Origin: Acidobacteriota bacterium
GTDB lineage: Bacteria; Acidobacteriota; Vicinamibacteria; Vicinamibacterales; UBA2999
Direction of reading: 5' to 3'
Length of the DNA stretch: 64,000 nt
Assembly (NCBI GenBank): GCA_947465645.1
Contig: CANIBQ010000009.1
Coordinates: forward strand, 1-64,000
Every line of letters begins with the position of its first letter. Positions within the stretch are counted from its first letter, which is position 1. Shown here piece by piece: positions 41,087 to 48,743 of the stretch. A program made the translations under genes and the position numbers. The notes beneath the pieces are model-generated. The model ran no database searches, was not told the origin of the DNA, and was given only the letters and a program-made list of their open reading frames with translations.

Positions 41087-42369
41087 CCGCCGGCCGTCAG
41101 GATCGACGCGGCGACGAAATCGGCGAGCCGGTGGTTGCCCGCGAGCGTGTAATGACAGCAGTTGTCCATGTACACGGGCGCCGGCTCGTTGTCGAAGATA
41201 GCGATACCGTTGAAGAAGTGGCCGCTCCTGGCCAGCGCCGCTTCTGACTCGGCGACCAGTACCGGGTAGCCTTTCTCCACACTCGCCTTGAACGGCGACT
41301 CGCTGCTCAGGGCGACGCCCGCCTCCTCCGCCGAGAATCGCCGCGCGGTGTGGTACTGATTCGGCTGGAGGACGTGGATGTAGGAAATCTTCCGCTCCGC
41401 CAGCGTCGCACGCATCAGCATCGATGCCCGTGCCCAGTTCCGGGCGATCTCCTCGAACAACGCGACGCCCTGCCGATCGGCCACCCTGGTGGTGACATGC
41501 ACCACTGAGCGGTCCGCCGCATTCGACGGCAGGTTGCTGAAGCGGCCGAGCTCCCGCGCGTAGCCGTTGGAGGTGATCCGGTAGTACTGCTCCAGCACGA
41601 AATTGATCGAGGCGATCCGGTTCCCCTGGATGGTCGCGGCCAGGCTGTTGAGCCGCTGCTTGTCGCGGTTGATCCGCGCCAGCGACTCGAGCTTCTCGGG
41701 CGTCAGCGTCGATCGATCGACCAGGTTGACCAGCGGGTCGAGATGCTGGGCGCTCGGCATCGAGATCTCCATCCCGCGCTGGTCGTTGAGGCTCGAGAGC
41801 GCCACCTCGTTCAAGCCGTCGATGTTGACGACCGCGTCGAACTGCTGCCCGATCGACAGGAAGTAGGTCAGCACCAGCAGCTGCTGGGGCTGCTTGTAGC
41901 CCTCGTGGCTCATGCAGAGCGGCACGATCTCCTTCTGCCTGAAGAACGCGTGCCTCTCGAGGTTCTCGATCAGCCGGTCCGCGCCCACCTCGCAGAACCA
42001 CAGCCCCACCGATCCGCCGAAGATGCCGATGAGGAACTGATCCGCGCGCTGCCTGGCAAACGGATACGCGTGCGGCGACACGAACCCGAAATTATTGGTG
42101 ACGCGGCGGGCCGGCCGCTCACCGCGGAGGCTGTCGGGCACGTCGAAAGGCGTCCCCGGCTTGTGCGTCTGGCCGAAGTACGGGTGCAGCCCTTCGCGCG
42201 TGAGCGCGCCCTCGGCGGTCTCTGGAATCAGCTCGTAGGTCTTGCGGTGCAGGTAGAAGAGGGCGCCCGTGTCGACGTAATAGATAATCAGGGAAGTGAT
42301 CTCGGCGAAGACACAGAACGCGACGACGGGAAGCGCAACCAGCGCGGCTCCCCGGTATCTACTCGGCAT
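41080..42369 (-). CDS. Membrane-anchored SGNH/GDSL-like hydrolase of the carbamoyltransferase cluster
   Basis: 429 residues with an N-terminal membrane segment (ALVALPVVAFCVFAEITSLI). The periplasmic part has IGIFGGSVGLWFCEV (block I with Ser), FDAVVNIDGLNEVALSS (Asn block) and YMDNCCHYTLAGNHRLADFV (Asp...His block near the end), the SGNH order. Such proteins regularly accompany carbamoyltransferase, SxtJ and DUF5989 genes and may add or remove acyl groups on the same exported product. The first 74 bases overlap the start of the divergent carbamoyltransferase gene. Exact reaction unknown. Confidence 0.75.
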   Translation of the reverse strand: MPSRYRGAALVALPVVAFCVFAEITSLIIYYVDTGALFYLHRKTYELIPETAEGALTREGLHPYFGQTHKPGTPFDVPDSLRGERPARRVTNNFGFVSPHAYPFARQRADQFLIGIFGGSVGLWFCEVGADRLIENLERHAFFRQKEIVPLCMSHEGYKQPQQLLVLTYFLSIGQQFDAVVNIDGLNEVALSSLNDQRGMEISMPSAQHLDPLVNLVDRSTLTPEKLESLARINRDKQRLNSLAATIQGNRIASINFVLEQYYRITSNGYARELGRFSNLPSNAADRSVVHVTTRVADRQGVALFEEIARNWARASMLMRATLAERKISYIHVLQPNQYHTARRFSAEEAGVALSSESPFKASVEKGYPVLVAESEAALARSGHFFNGIAIFDNEPAPVYMDNCCHYTLAGNHRLADFVAASILTAGGY

Positions 42370-44194
42370 CTCAGCGTTTTATCACGACAGCGCCGCGTGC
42401 CTGATCGACCACGGCCGGATCGTTCACGCCGCCCAGGAGGAGCGCTTCACCCGGAAGAAGCACGACCCGGGGTTCCCGCGGCACGCGGTCCGCTCCTGCC
42501 TGGACGCAGCCGGCATCACCGTCGGCGACCTGGGGGCGGTTGTCTTCTACGACAAGCCGCTGCTGAAATTCGACCGGCTTCTCGAAACCTATCTCGCGTT
42601 CGCGCCGCGCGGCATTCGCTCGTTCGGCAAGGCGATGGGCGCCTGGACGGGCGAAAAGCTCTTCACCCACGACGTGATCACCCGCGAGTTGAGGGCGCTG
42701 ATGCCGCCGGGCGCACCGACGGCCGTGCCGGAGCTGCTGTTCACGGAGCACCACCAGTCGCACGCCGCGTCGGCGTTCTTTCCCTCGCCCTTCACCCGCG
42801 CCGCCGTCCTCTGCGTCGATGGCGTGGGCGAATGGGCCACGACCTCCGCCTGGCTCGGCGACGGGAACCAGCTGACGCCACTGTGGGAGCTTCGCTTTCC
42901 GCACTCGCTCGGCATGCTCTATTCCGCCTTCACCTACTACACCGGGTTCAAGGTGAACGCCGGAGAGTACAAGGTGATGGGCCTGGCGCCGTACGGCGAG
43001 CCGCGTTACGTGCAGGCGATCTACGACCACCTCCTCGACCTGAAAGCCGATGGCACGTTCAGGCTGAATCTGGATTTCTTCAACTACTGCACCGGGCTGA
43101 CGATGACCAGCGGGCGGTTTGACGACCTGTTCGGCGGCCCGCCGCGCAAGCCGGAATCGATGCTCGACCAGCGCGCCATGGACCTCGCGCGCTCGGTGCA
43201 GGACGTCACCGAAGAAGTGATGCTCCGTCTCGCGCGCACGCTGCATCGCGACACCGGCGCCGCCGACTGCTGCCTCGCCGGTGGCGTAGCGCTCAACTGC
43301 GTGGCGAATGGACGCATCCTCCGGGAAGGGCCGTACCAGCGTCTCTGGATCCAGCCGGCTGCCGGCGACGCCGGTGGCGCCGTCGGCGCCGCGCTTGCCG
43401 CCTGGCACCAGCTCTACGACCAGCCGCGCGAGGCAGACGGCGTCCGCGACGCCATGAGCGGCGCGCTCCTCGGGCCCAGCTTCACGACCGACGCTATCCA
43501 GGCGTCACTCGCCGGCATGGGCGCACCCTTCTTCCGCTTCAGCGAGGACGAACTGTGCCGCGTCGTCGCCGACGAGCTCGCAGATGGAAAGGTCGTGGGC
43601 TGGTTCCACGGACCGATGGAGTTCGGGCCGCGCGCGCTCGGCGGGCGGAGCATCCTGGGGGATCCACGGAGCCCGTCAATGCAGTCGACGATGAACCTGA
43701 AGATCAAGCAGCGGGAGTCGTTCCGTCCGTTTGCTCCCGCCGTGCTTCGCGAGCGCGTGGCGGACTATTTCGAACTCGAGGTCGAGAGCCCGTACATGAT
43801 GCTGGTCGCTTCGGTTCGCGAAGAGCTGAGAACACCGGTCTCTCCCGATGCCGGAGACGCGTGGGGACTGGACCTGCTCAACCGGGTGCGTTCCTCGATT
43901 CCCGCGGTCACCCACGTCGATTACTCCGCGCGGGTCCAGACCGTGGACGCCGGGTCGGCACCGAGGTTCCACAAGCTTCTGCGCGCGTTCGAAACCCGCA
44001 CCGGATGCGCCGTCCTGATCAACACCTCGTTCAACGTCCGCGGTGAGCCGATCGTCTGCACCCCCGCTGATGCGTATCGCTGTTTCATGACGACCGAGAT
44101 GGATACGCTGGTGCTCGAGGATTGCGTACTTCACAAGGCCGGCCAGCCCACATTCGTCGATCCGCGCGGCCACGAGGCGTTCGAACTTGACTGA
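42296..44194 (+). CDS. NodU/CmcH-type carbamoyltransferase
   Basis: 632 residues. The N-terminal Kae1-like domain starts RYLLGISAFYHDSAACLIDH and has EERFTRKKHD, LFTEHHQSHAASAFF, VDGVGEWATT and AGGVALNCVANGR. The C-terminal YrdC-like domain has GWFHGPMEFGPRALGGRSIL, IKQRESFRPFAPAV and LINTSFNVRGEPIVCTP. The family moves a carbamoyl group from carbamoyl phosphate via carbamoyl-AMP to a hydroxyl on a sugar or natural product. The only start before the conserved core is the GTG at 42296, which places the first 25 codons inside the divergent SGNH gene. It is followed by sxtJ-like and DUF5989 genes, overlapping or nearly so. Confidence 0.92.
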   Translation: MISAKTQNATTGSATSAAPRYLLGISAFYHDSAACLIDHGRIVHAAQEERFTRKKHDPGFPRHAVRSCLDAAGITVGDLGAVVFYDKPLLKFDRLLETYLAFAPRGIRSFGKAMGAWTGEKLFTHDVITRELRALMPPGAPTAVPELLFTEHHQSHAASAFFPSPFTRAAVLCVDGVGEWATTSAWLGDGNQLTPLWELRFPHSLGMLYSAFTYYTGFKVNAGEYKVMGLAPYGEPRYVQAIYDHLLDLKADGTFRLNLDFFNYCTGLTMTSGRFDDLFGGPPRKPESMLDQRAMDLARSVQDVTEEVMLRLARTLHRDTGAADCCLAGGVALNCVANGRILREGPYQRLWIQPAAGDAGGAVGAALAAWHQLYDQPREADGVRDAMSGALLGPSFTTDAIQASLAGMGAPFFRFSEDELCRVVADELADGKVVGWFHGPMEFGPRALGGRSILGDPRSPSMQSTMNLKIKQRESFRPFAPAVLRERVADYFELEVESPYMMLVASVREELRTPVSPDAGDAWGLDLLNRVRSSIPAVTHVDYSARVQTVDAGSAPRFHKLLRAFETRTGCAVLINTSFNVRGEPIVCTPADAYRCFMTTEMDTLVLEDCVLHKAGQPTFVDPRGHEAFELD

Positions 44195-44594
44195 CATCGC
44201 GGAAGGTCCGGTTCCGCCAGCGCGGCTTCGGTCGTTTGGCATCGGGCTCGCGGTCGTTGCCGCCATCTGGGGTGCCTGGCCGCTCGTCAGGGGTGCGGGC
44301 GGCATTCGCGCAGCCGGCATCGCGGTCGGAATCCTGGCGCTGACGACAGCGCTCGCGCGTCCGGGCGCCCTTGCCCCCCTATTCACCGCCTGGATGTGGC
44401 TTGGCCGCACCATGGGGCGCGTCGTGACCCCGATCGTCCTGACGGTGCTCTTCTACGGCATCGTCACGCCAATGGGTATTGTCCGGCGGACGTTCGGCGG
44501 TGATCAGATGGGCCGCCGCTGGGACCCGCGGGCCGACACCTACCGGCAGGCGCGGACGCCGCGTCCGAAGACGCACATGCGGCGCCTATACTGA
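44187..44594 (+). CDS. SxtJ-like small membrane protein
   Basis: 135 residues from a TTG overlapping the carbamoyltransferase stop by 8 nt. Three hydrophobic segments (FGIGLAVVAAIWGAWPLV; AAGIAVGILALTTALARP; IVLTVLFYGIVTPMGIV) with the SxtJ-type pattern RPGALAPLFTAWMWLGR and the C-terminal GRRWDPRADTYRQ. SxtJ proteins travel with carbamoyltransferases (first noted in saxitoxin clusters) and have no proven activity; they probably form a membrane complex with DUF5989. Translational coupling to the transferase is likely. Confidence 0.85.
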   Translation: MTDIAEGPVPPARLRSFGIGLAVVAAIWGAWPLVRGAGGIRAAGIAVGILALTTALARPGALAPLFTAWMWLGRTMGRVVTPIVLTVLFYGIVTPMGIVRRTFGGDQMGRRWDPRADTYRQARTPRPKTHMRRLY

Positions 44595-44603
44595 GGGAAC
44601 CCG

Positions 44604-44756
44604 ATGCGTACGCTGATCCTCGAGCTGGTGAGTTTTGCACGCGAGCACAAGAAGCTCTGGATACTTCCGCTCGTCCTCGTGCTGGTGCTGGTCGGCGCGC
44701 TGCTCATGTTCGCGCAAACCTCCGCGCTGGCGCCGTTCATCTACACGCTGTTCTGA
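44604..44756 (+). CDS. DUF5989 family small membrane protein
   Basis: 50 residues, ATG at 44604 with GAGGG upstream, 9 nt after the SxtJ-like gene. The sequence is MRTLILELVSFAREHKKLW, then a long Leu/Val-rich membrane segment and FAQTSALAPFIYTLF. This is the normal size and layout of DUF5989, the constant partner of SxtJ and NodU-type carbamoyltransferases. It is too small for many gene finders. The 3' end overlaps the stop of the convergent GGDEF-EAL gene by 16 nt. Confidence 0.88.
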   Translation: MRTLILELVSFAREHKKLWILPLVLVLVLVGALLMFAQTSALAPFIYTLF

Positions 44757-46534
44757 GTTCTGAACTCCACGAACTCGGCGGCCGTCAGCGGGCGGCTGAG
44801 GAGATACCCCTGCAGGCGATCGCAGCCGCTGCGTTCCAGGAACGCGAGCTGTCGCGGTGTCTCGATACCCTCCGCGGTGACCGCGAGGCCGAGGGCGTGC
44901 CCCATCGCGATGATCGCCTGGGCGAGCGCCCCCGCGCCCTCGTCCCCCTCGATCCCGTGCACGAAGCTCTGATCGATCTTCAGCACGTCCACCGGCAGGC
45001 GCTCGAGCCGGCTCAGTGCCGAATAGCCGGTGCCAAAGTCGTCCACCGCGAGCGTGATCCCGAGCCGCCTGATCTCGTTCAGCACCGCCAGGGTCGATGC
45101 GCCCGATCGCATCGCCGTGCTCTCCGTGATCTCGAGCTCGAGCAGGGACGCTGGAAAGCCGGTTTCCGCGAGATGACGCTGGAGCGTCGGTACCAGGCCT
45201 CCCTCGAGCACTTCCACCCCCGAGATGTTGATCGCCAGGCGCACGTCCGGTGCAAGCCCGTTGCGCTGCCACTCGAGCACCTGGGGAATGGCGACGCCGA
45301 GCACGAAGTCGGTGACGGCTCCGATCATCCCCGCGTCCTCCGCCAGGCGAATCAGGTCCGTCGTGGCCCGGAGCCCACCCTCACGATCGCTCCAGCGGAC
45401 GAGCGCTTCGATACCGACCAGCGTCCGGTCACCGGCGCGGAGCTGTGGCTGGTAGACCACGTGGAGCTCGCGCGCGTCGATGGCGCGCCTCACCGAGCTG
45501 AACGCCAGCGGTGCGTCCGGCTGCGTGCGCTGCATCTCGGGGGCATACCGCTGGGAGGTATTGCGAAACTGTTTCGCATGGAACGCGGCGTCGTCCGCGG
45601 CGCGCATCAGCCCGGGCTGGTGCTGCGCGTCGTCCGGGAAGATGGCGACGCCGAGGCTGCAGGAGACGTTGACCTCGTGATGTTCGAGGACGTGCGGCTC
45701 GCGGAGCACGTGCAGCAGCTTGCGCGCCACCAGCTCGGCGTTCGGCGCGGCGTTCAGGTCGGCCAGGACGATGGCGAACTCGTCGCCGCTCAAGCGGGCC
45801 ACCGTATCCTGCGCCCGGGTCACCGACCGGAGTCGCGCGGCGATGGCGATCAACAACAGATCCCCGACGCCGTGGCCCATGCTGTCGTTGACCGCCTTGA
45901 ACCGATCGACGTCGATGAAAATCACCGCCACCTGCCGCCCGCTTCTCTGGGCGTTGGCGATCGCCTGGGTCAGGCGATCGGCGAAGAGCTGCCGGTTCGG
46001 CAGCTCCGTCAGGGGGTCGTGATGGGCCAGGTGAAAGAGGACGGCCTGCCGGCGTTCGGTCAGGCGGCGCATGAGGCTGTAACCCGTCCCCAGCCCGATG
46101 TACTTCCCCTGCCGGGTGACGATGAAGCCGTCAAAGATGTACTTGGTCCCGTCGTCGGCGAGGATCTCGCTCAACTGATCGAGTGGCATCCGCTCGTCGA
46201 CCGTGAGAGGGGTTGAGTCCATGACGGCGGTGACCGAGCGGTGCTTCAGCAGGTCGCGACCGAAGGGCCTCGAGAGCGCCTCGAAGAACTTGAACCGGTT
46301 GATCAGCCCGACCGGCCGCCCCTCCTCGTCGACGACCGCGAGCGCATAGAGCTTCGAGTCGGCCGAGAACGCCTCGTACGCCCGAAGCGTCGGGGTCGCT
46401 GTGACCAGCGGGTCAACGTAGGTCGCGAGGCTGCCGAGACTTTCATTGGCCGCACTGAGGTCAGGGTCGGGGCTCGCAGTGGGCGATCCTTCAACCGGGA
46501 GGTCGTCCGACGGAACTGGCACGGCAGGGCCCAT
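44741..46534 (-). CDS. CBS-GGDEF-EAL protein (c-di-GMP turnover)
   Basis: 597 residues, no membrane segment. The first 165 residues hold a CBS-type pair (VDPLVTATPTLRAYEAFSAD, VVDEEGRPVGLINRFKFFEA, VMDSTPLTVDERMPLDQLSE). The GGDEF domain (about 170-330) has SGDEFAIVL in place of GGDEF, a variant known in active cyclases. The EAL domain (345-590) has GIEALVRWSD, INISGVEVLEG, LELEITEST, VDDFGTGYSALSRL and TAEGIETPRQ, so the phosphodiesterase residues look complete. The likely role is c-di-GMP breakdown controlled by the CBS module, perhaps by nucleotide binding. No partner gene nearby. Confidence 0.92.
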   Translation of the reverse strand: MGPAVPVPSDDLPVEGSPTASPDPDLSAANESLGSLATYVDPLVTATPTLRAYEAFSADSKLYALAVVDEEGRPVGLINRFKFFEALSRPFGRDLLKHRSVTAVMDSTPLTVDERMPLDQLSEILADDGTKYIFDGFIVTRQGKYIGLGTGYSLMRRLTERRQAVLFHLAHHDPLTELPNRQLFADRLTQAIANAQRSGRQVAVIFIDVDRFKAVNDSMGHGVGDLLLIAIAARLRSVTRAQDTVARLSGDEFAIVLADLNAAPNAELVARKLLHVLREPHVLEHHEVNVSCSLGVAIFPDDAQHQPGLMRAADDAAFHAKQFRNTSQRYAPEMQRTQPDAPLAFSSVRRAIDARELHVVYQPQLRAGDRTLVGIEALVRWSDREGGLRATTDLIRLAEDAGMIGAVTDFVLGVAIPQVLEWQRNGLAPDVRLAINISGVEVLEGGLVPTLQRHLAETGFPASLLELEITESTAMRSGASTLAVLNEIRRLGITLAVDDFGTGYSALSRLERLPVDVLKIDQSFVHGIEGDEGAGALAQAIIAMGHALGLAVTAEGIETPRQLAFLERSGCDRLQGYLLSRPLTAAEFVEFRTQNSV

Positions 46535-46602
46535 TGATCTTTAGTTTCCCACGAGCGCGGCAGTATAAGAGGCCGGCGTGACAGGTGTGTATCGCAAACG
46601 GC

Positions 46603-47793
46603 CTAGGGCACGAGCGGCGCGAGCGCGGGACCCATTCCCTTGTAGACGAACTTCTGGACCCGTTTCCCCTCGTAGGTCTCGGTGATGAACAGGCTTCCCT
46701 TCGAGTCAACCGCGAGGTTGTGCGCGCCGTAGAACTGCCCTGCCCAGTGGCCCGCACGGCCGAAGGCGCTCACCACTGCCAGCGTATCGCGCCGCACCAC
46801 GTAGACCTGCTGGTTGGTCCCATCGGGCACGAAGAGATACGTCTGGGCACGGTCGGTCGAAAAACCGATGTCCCACACCGACCCGCTGCCAAGCGTCTGT
46901 TTTGCGAAGAAGGCTTCCGTGACGAAGGTCCCGTCCTTCTGGAACACCTGGATGCGATCGTTGGTCCGGTCGCACACGTAGACGAGGCCATCGTTGGCGA
47001 TGCGCACGACGTGGACGATGCGGAACTGCGGCGGCGGCGGACCGTTGGGGTCGTAGTTGCTCGGGCGGTTCTCGTTCTGCACGGCACCGCTGAACGGGCT
47101 TGGAAGTCGCTCGCCCGCGCTGGTGAAGTAGCTATCGTCGGGCCTCTTCCCATACGCGCCCCAGTGCCGCTTGTAGGCGCCGGTCGTCGCGTCGAAGACG
47201 ATGACGCGATGATTCACGTAGCCGTCGGCGACATAGAGCTCGTTGGCAGTGCGGTCCACCGTCATGTTGGCGGGGCCGCCGAGGTTCTGGGTGTCGTTGC
47301 TGCCGGTGTTCCTGCCCTTGCGGCCGATCTGCAGCAGGAATTTTCCCTGGCGGGTGAACTTCAGGATCTGGGCGTCCTTTTCGCCGCCGCCGCCGATCCA
47401 GACGTTGTCATCCGGATCGACGTAGATGCCGTGCTCGAGGTCGGGCCATTCGTAGCCCTCGCCCGGCCCGCCCCACGAGGACACCACGTTACCCGCGGGA
47501 TCGAACTCGATCACCGGCGGCGCGGCGTGCCAGATCGATCGCGTCTCGTTGGGTTGCAGCGTGGCGGGCCGATGCACGATCCAGACGTGATCGCGGGAAT
47601 CGACCGCGACCCCCGCTCGAGCGCCAAGAAGCCAGCGGCCGGGCAGCGGCCTGGGCCAGGCCGGATCGACTGCGAACGTGGGTGCCTGGCCGGGACGCTG
47701 CGCGACGGGCACCGCCACGCTGCCGGCGATCAGGAGCAACGCGACAGTGAATCCGGGGACGGCGAATCTAGCGACGACGGCCACGGCCTCCAC
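46603..47793 (-). CDS. Secreted NHL-repeat beta-propeller
   Basis: 396 residues. A signal peptide (VPGFTVALLLIAGSVAVPVA) is followed by six-bladed NHL/SMP-30-like repeats: GVAVDSRDHVWIVHRP, GIYVDPDDNVWIGGGG, NMTVDRTANELYVADGYVNH, VVRIANDGLVYVCDRTNDRI, IGFSTDRAQTYLFVPDGTNQ and NLAVDSKGSLFITETYEGKR. The order resembles peptidyl-alpha-hydroxyglycine lyase-like and other exported propellers in Acidobacteria, which often have no known substrate. The start overlaps the 3' end of the DUF6152 gene by 26 nt, so both are in one minus-strand operon. Confidence 0.85.
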   Translation of the reverse strand: MEAVAVVARFAVPGFTVALLLIAGSVAVPVAQRPGQAPTFAVDPAWPRPLPGRWLLGARAGVAVDSRDHVWIVHRPATLQPNETRSIWHAAPPVIEFDPAGNVVSSWGGPGEGYEWPDLEHGIYVDPDDNVWIGGGGEKDAQILKFTRQGKFLLQIGRKGRNTGSNDTQNLGGPANMTVDRTANELYVADGYVNHRVIVFDATTGAYKRHWGAYGKRPDDSYFTSAGERLPSPFSGAVQNENRPSNYDPNGPPPPQFRIVHVVRIANDGLVYVCDRTNDRIQVFQKDGTFVTEAFFAKQTLGSGSVWDIGFSTDRAQTYLFVPDGTNQQVYVVRRDTLAVVSAFGRAGHWAGQFYGAHNLAVDSKGSLFITETYEGKRVQKFVYKGMGPALAPLVP

Positions 47794-48382
47794 CCCAACT
47801 CCATCCGTCGGCCGGCCTGCGGATTTCCTTGAGGTGCATTTTGTACTCGCTCTCGACCCGTCCGGGGCTGCCGGTCACGACGACGACGTCGCCTGGCTGC
47901 AGCGTCTCCCTGGTCACGCCCTGCCCGGTCAGGCGGTTGGGGTTGGCCCACTCGGCCTGGTAGTTCTGCATCCGCCGCTCCGGATCCGGTGCGTTGACGA
48001 CCAGCATGGCGTGGGGACTCTTGAAGAGGAACTCGCGAACCGTGCCTTCGATCGAGACGGACTGGCTCTCGAAGTAGTAAGCCGAAAAGGAGTGATGCGC
48101 GTAGGCGGGCACGGCTGCGGCGATGGTCGCCACGACGAGGGTCAGCAATGTTTTTCGAATGGTGCGGTGAGGGACCTTGCGCTGCCGACCCGGCCGTGGC
48201 GGCCGGGGGATGTCCGGGAAGATCGCGAACATGTCCTTCAGGTCTCCCCCGTCCACGTCCCTGACGAGCGCGGGCTTCCTGGGATTCGGCGGCTTGCCGA
48301 CCGCGTGTTCCTTCGGGGCGCGCCCCGTGTCGCGGCGGGGCTTGGGCGCGCGGCCGACGGGATCTTTCTCGAGAGACGACAC
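47768..48382 (-). CDS. DUF6152 family secreted protein with odd N-terminal extension
   Basis: 204 residues as drawn. The family part begins after TLLTLVVATIAAAVPAYA with HHSFSAYYFESQSVSIEG, then VREFLFKSPHAMLVVNAPD, AEWANPNRLTGQGVTRETL and PGDVVVVTGSPGRVESEYKM. The first 80 residues (SSLEKDPVGRAPKPRRDTG and so on) are Pro/Arg-rich and lie before the signal peptide. They may be untranslated, with a TTG or the ATG at residue 51 as the true start. A second DUF6152 gene begins at base 173. Function unknown. Confidence 0.7.
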   Translation of the reverse strand: MSSLEKDPVGRAPKPRRDTGRAPKEHAVGKPPNPRKPALVRDVDGGDLKDMFAIFPDIPRPPRPGRQRKVPHRTIRKTLLTLVVATIAAAVPAYAHHSFSAYYFESQSVSIEGTVREFLFKSPHAMLVVNAPDPERRMQNYQAEWANPNRLTGQGVTRETLQPGDVVVVTGSPGRVESEYKMHLKEIRRPADGWSWGGGRGRRR

Positions 48383-48743
48383 ACCCCGATCATGCCACGA
48401 GTCACAGATATGGAGCCGCGCGATCGCATATCGACATCAATGTCGGGTGTAGCGCGATTACCCGGCAGGTGAGGGCGGCTGGCGCTCGATCGCGCTCCGC
48501 TCGAGCCCGCTGATCTCCCATCATTTTCGTGGCGGTCGCAGGGGGCATCCACACGAATGTCGCGTACGCGTGACGGACTGCGGCCTCGGTGCAGGCTCGC
48601 GATCGGGAAGAAACACCAGCCACAGCACGAGTTTTTCGCTCGCGCCGCGATCGCGCCGGGCGCCGCGTTCCGTGGCGTGCTCCTTGCTCAAACGCGTGCA
48701 TCGGTCACGCACAGCATTGTGCACAGCGATCACGGAGAAATTG
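48383..48743. other. Upstream region of receptor 6 with small palindromes
   Basis: About 360 bases without a credible gene. CGACAT-CA-ATGTCG (48432-48445) and GCACA-GCAT-TGTGC (48709-48722) are short inverted repeats. No convincing -35/-10 pair and no 11-bp repeat units were found; GTCAC occurs at 48704 but without partners at 11-bp spacing. Confidence 0.4.

Noticed and set aside
48704..48730. Possible PHO-type units before receptor 6
   Set aside because: GTCAC at 48704 has no partner at 11-bp spacing and no -10 at the right distance, so it does not match the motif seen in the first 20 kb.
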